DNA from: an uncultured Flavobacteriales bacterium
GTDB lineage: Bacteria; Bacteroidota; Bacteroidia; Flavobacteriales; Crocinitomicaceae
DNA: 5,143 bases
Direction: 5' to 3'
NCBI GenBank assembly: GCA_946479125.1
Contig: CAMLET010000277.1
Coordinates: forward strand, 1 to 5,143
Part shown: positions 4,822 through 5,143 of the stretch, in pieces
Layout: every line of letters starts with the position of its first letter
How positions within the stretch are numbered: the first letter of the stretch is position 1
The notes under the pieces: generated by a model
The model's input: only the letters and a program-made list of their open reading frames with translations
Databases searched by the model: none
Told to the model about the DNA's origin: nothing
Position numbers and translations under genes: made by a program

Positions 4822-5143
4822 TCAATCCACAATGACATTGGCTCTTTTGACAGCTACTCCGATAAAACCTTGCGCAGGATCAATGGTCTCCGTTTCGCTT
4901 TCGTTTCCGCCAAGAGAATATCTTGACCACGGTTTTTGCGAGTAACCCATGAAATTGGTAAGTTCTACCTGTACGTTGACAGGTTCCGATTTGAGGTTTC
5001 GCACGGTGATGGATATGATGCGACCTTCCGAGTTTTTCTTAGCCGTCACTTTCGCGAAATTGCAGGCGTTACCTTTACAACCAGCTGGAACAGCTGTTTC
5101 TTTCACATTTTTCTGTTGCTTCTCCTGTTGAGTGTCACTGCAT
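4822..5143 (-). CDS. Probable lipoprotein, 5' end outside window (partial)
   Basis: The frame is open from the window edge to TGA at 4822, encoding 106 residues. The first complete codon (5142-5140) is Cys, followed by SDTQQEKQQKN, exactly how a mature Bacteroidota lipoprotein begins; the signal peptide would lie outside the window. A GTG at 5106 could be called as a start, but the lipoprotein-like residues before it argue against that. After a short linker the segment AGCKGNACNFAKV (20-32) has two cysteines that may form a disulfide. Residues 40-100 alternate beta strands (RIISITVRNLKSEPVNVQVE, then GFIGVAVKRANVIVD), suggesting a small immunoglobulin-like beta sandwich. No family recognised. 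It is probably the first gene of a unit with the 130-residue protein downstream. Confidence 0.75.
   Translation of the reverse strand, partial: CSDTQQEKQQKNVKETAVPAGCKGNACNFAKVTAKKNSEGRIISITVRNLKSEPVNVQVELTNFMGYSQKPWSRYSLGGNESETETIDPAQGFIGVAVKRANVIVD

Noticed and set aside
4949..5131. 60-codon plus-strand frame
   Set aside because: Antisense to the right-edge lipoprotein gene.
1..5143. CRISPR array, tRNA, rRNA, insertion sequence
   Set aside because: No regularly spaced repeats, cloverleaf-like sequence, transposase or terminal inverted repeats were seen.

Overview
The window looks like a chromosomal segment of a Bacteroidota (probably flavobacterial-type) genome. The clues are several small lipoproteins with Bacteroidota-style lipoboxes, lack of clear Shine-Dalgarno sites, a TTG-N21-TAnnTTTG promoter-like match, and moderate GC flanks around an AT-rich block. 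Every gene I accept is on the minus strand, so transcription runs from high to low coordinates.

Right flank (about 4305-5143): the 3' part of a lipoprotein gene whose mature N-terminal cysteine codon sits at the window edge, then an unidentified 130-residue protein, closed by a hairpin terminator at 4305-4335.

Centre (about 1069-4200): an AT-rich operon. After an intergenic region with three short palindromes and a candidate promoter come a four-helix membrane protein and a soluble protein that together match the order, size class and layout of the two-gene Kiwa anti-phage system (KwaA, then KwaB/DUF4868). Four further units follow almost without gaps: a short, apparently frameshifted gene, a three-helix membrane protein, a soluble 172-residue protein with a faint nuclease-like motif, and a 159-residue protein with two membrane helices. 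Two junctions share a TAATG stop-start, and the other gaps are 1, 6 and 15 bases. This reads as an extended Kiwa-like defence operon, with several membrane-linked accessory proteins that I cannot identify. The Kiwa assignment comes from pattern recognition, not from a search.

Left flank (1-1024): two unrelated lipoprotein genes, one cut by the window start, that share a nearly duplicated 52-base leader and similar signal-peptide starts. Their GC content is higher than that of the central operon.
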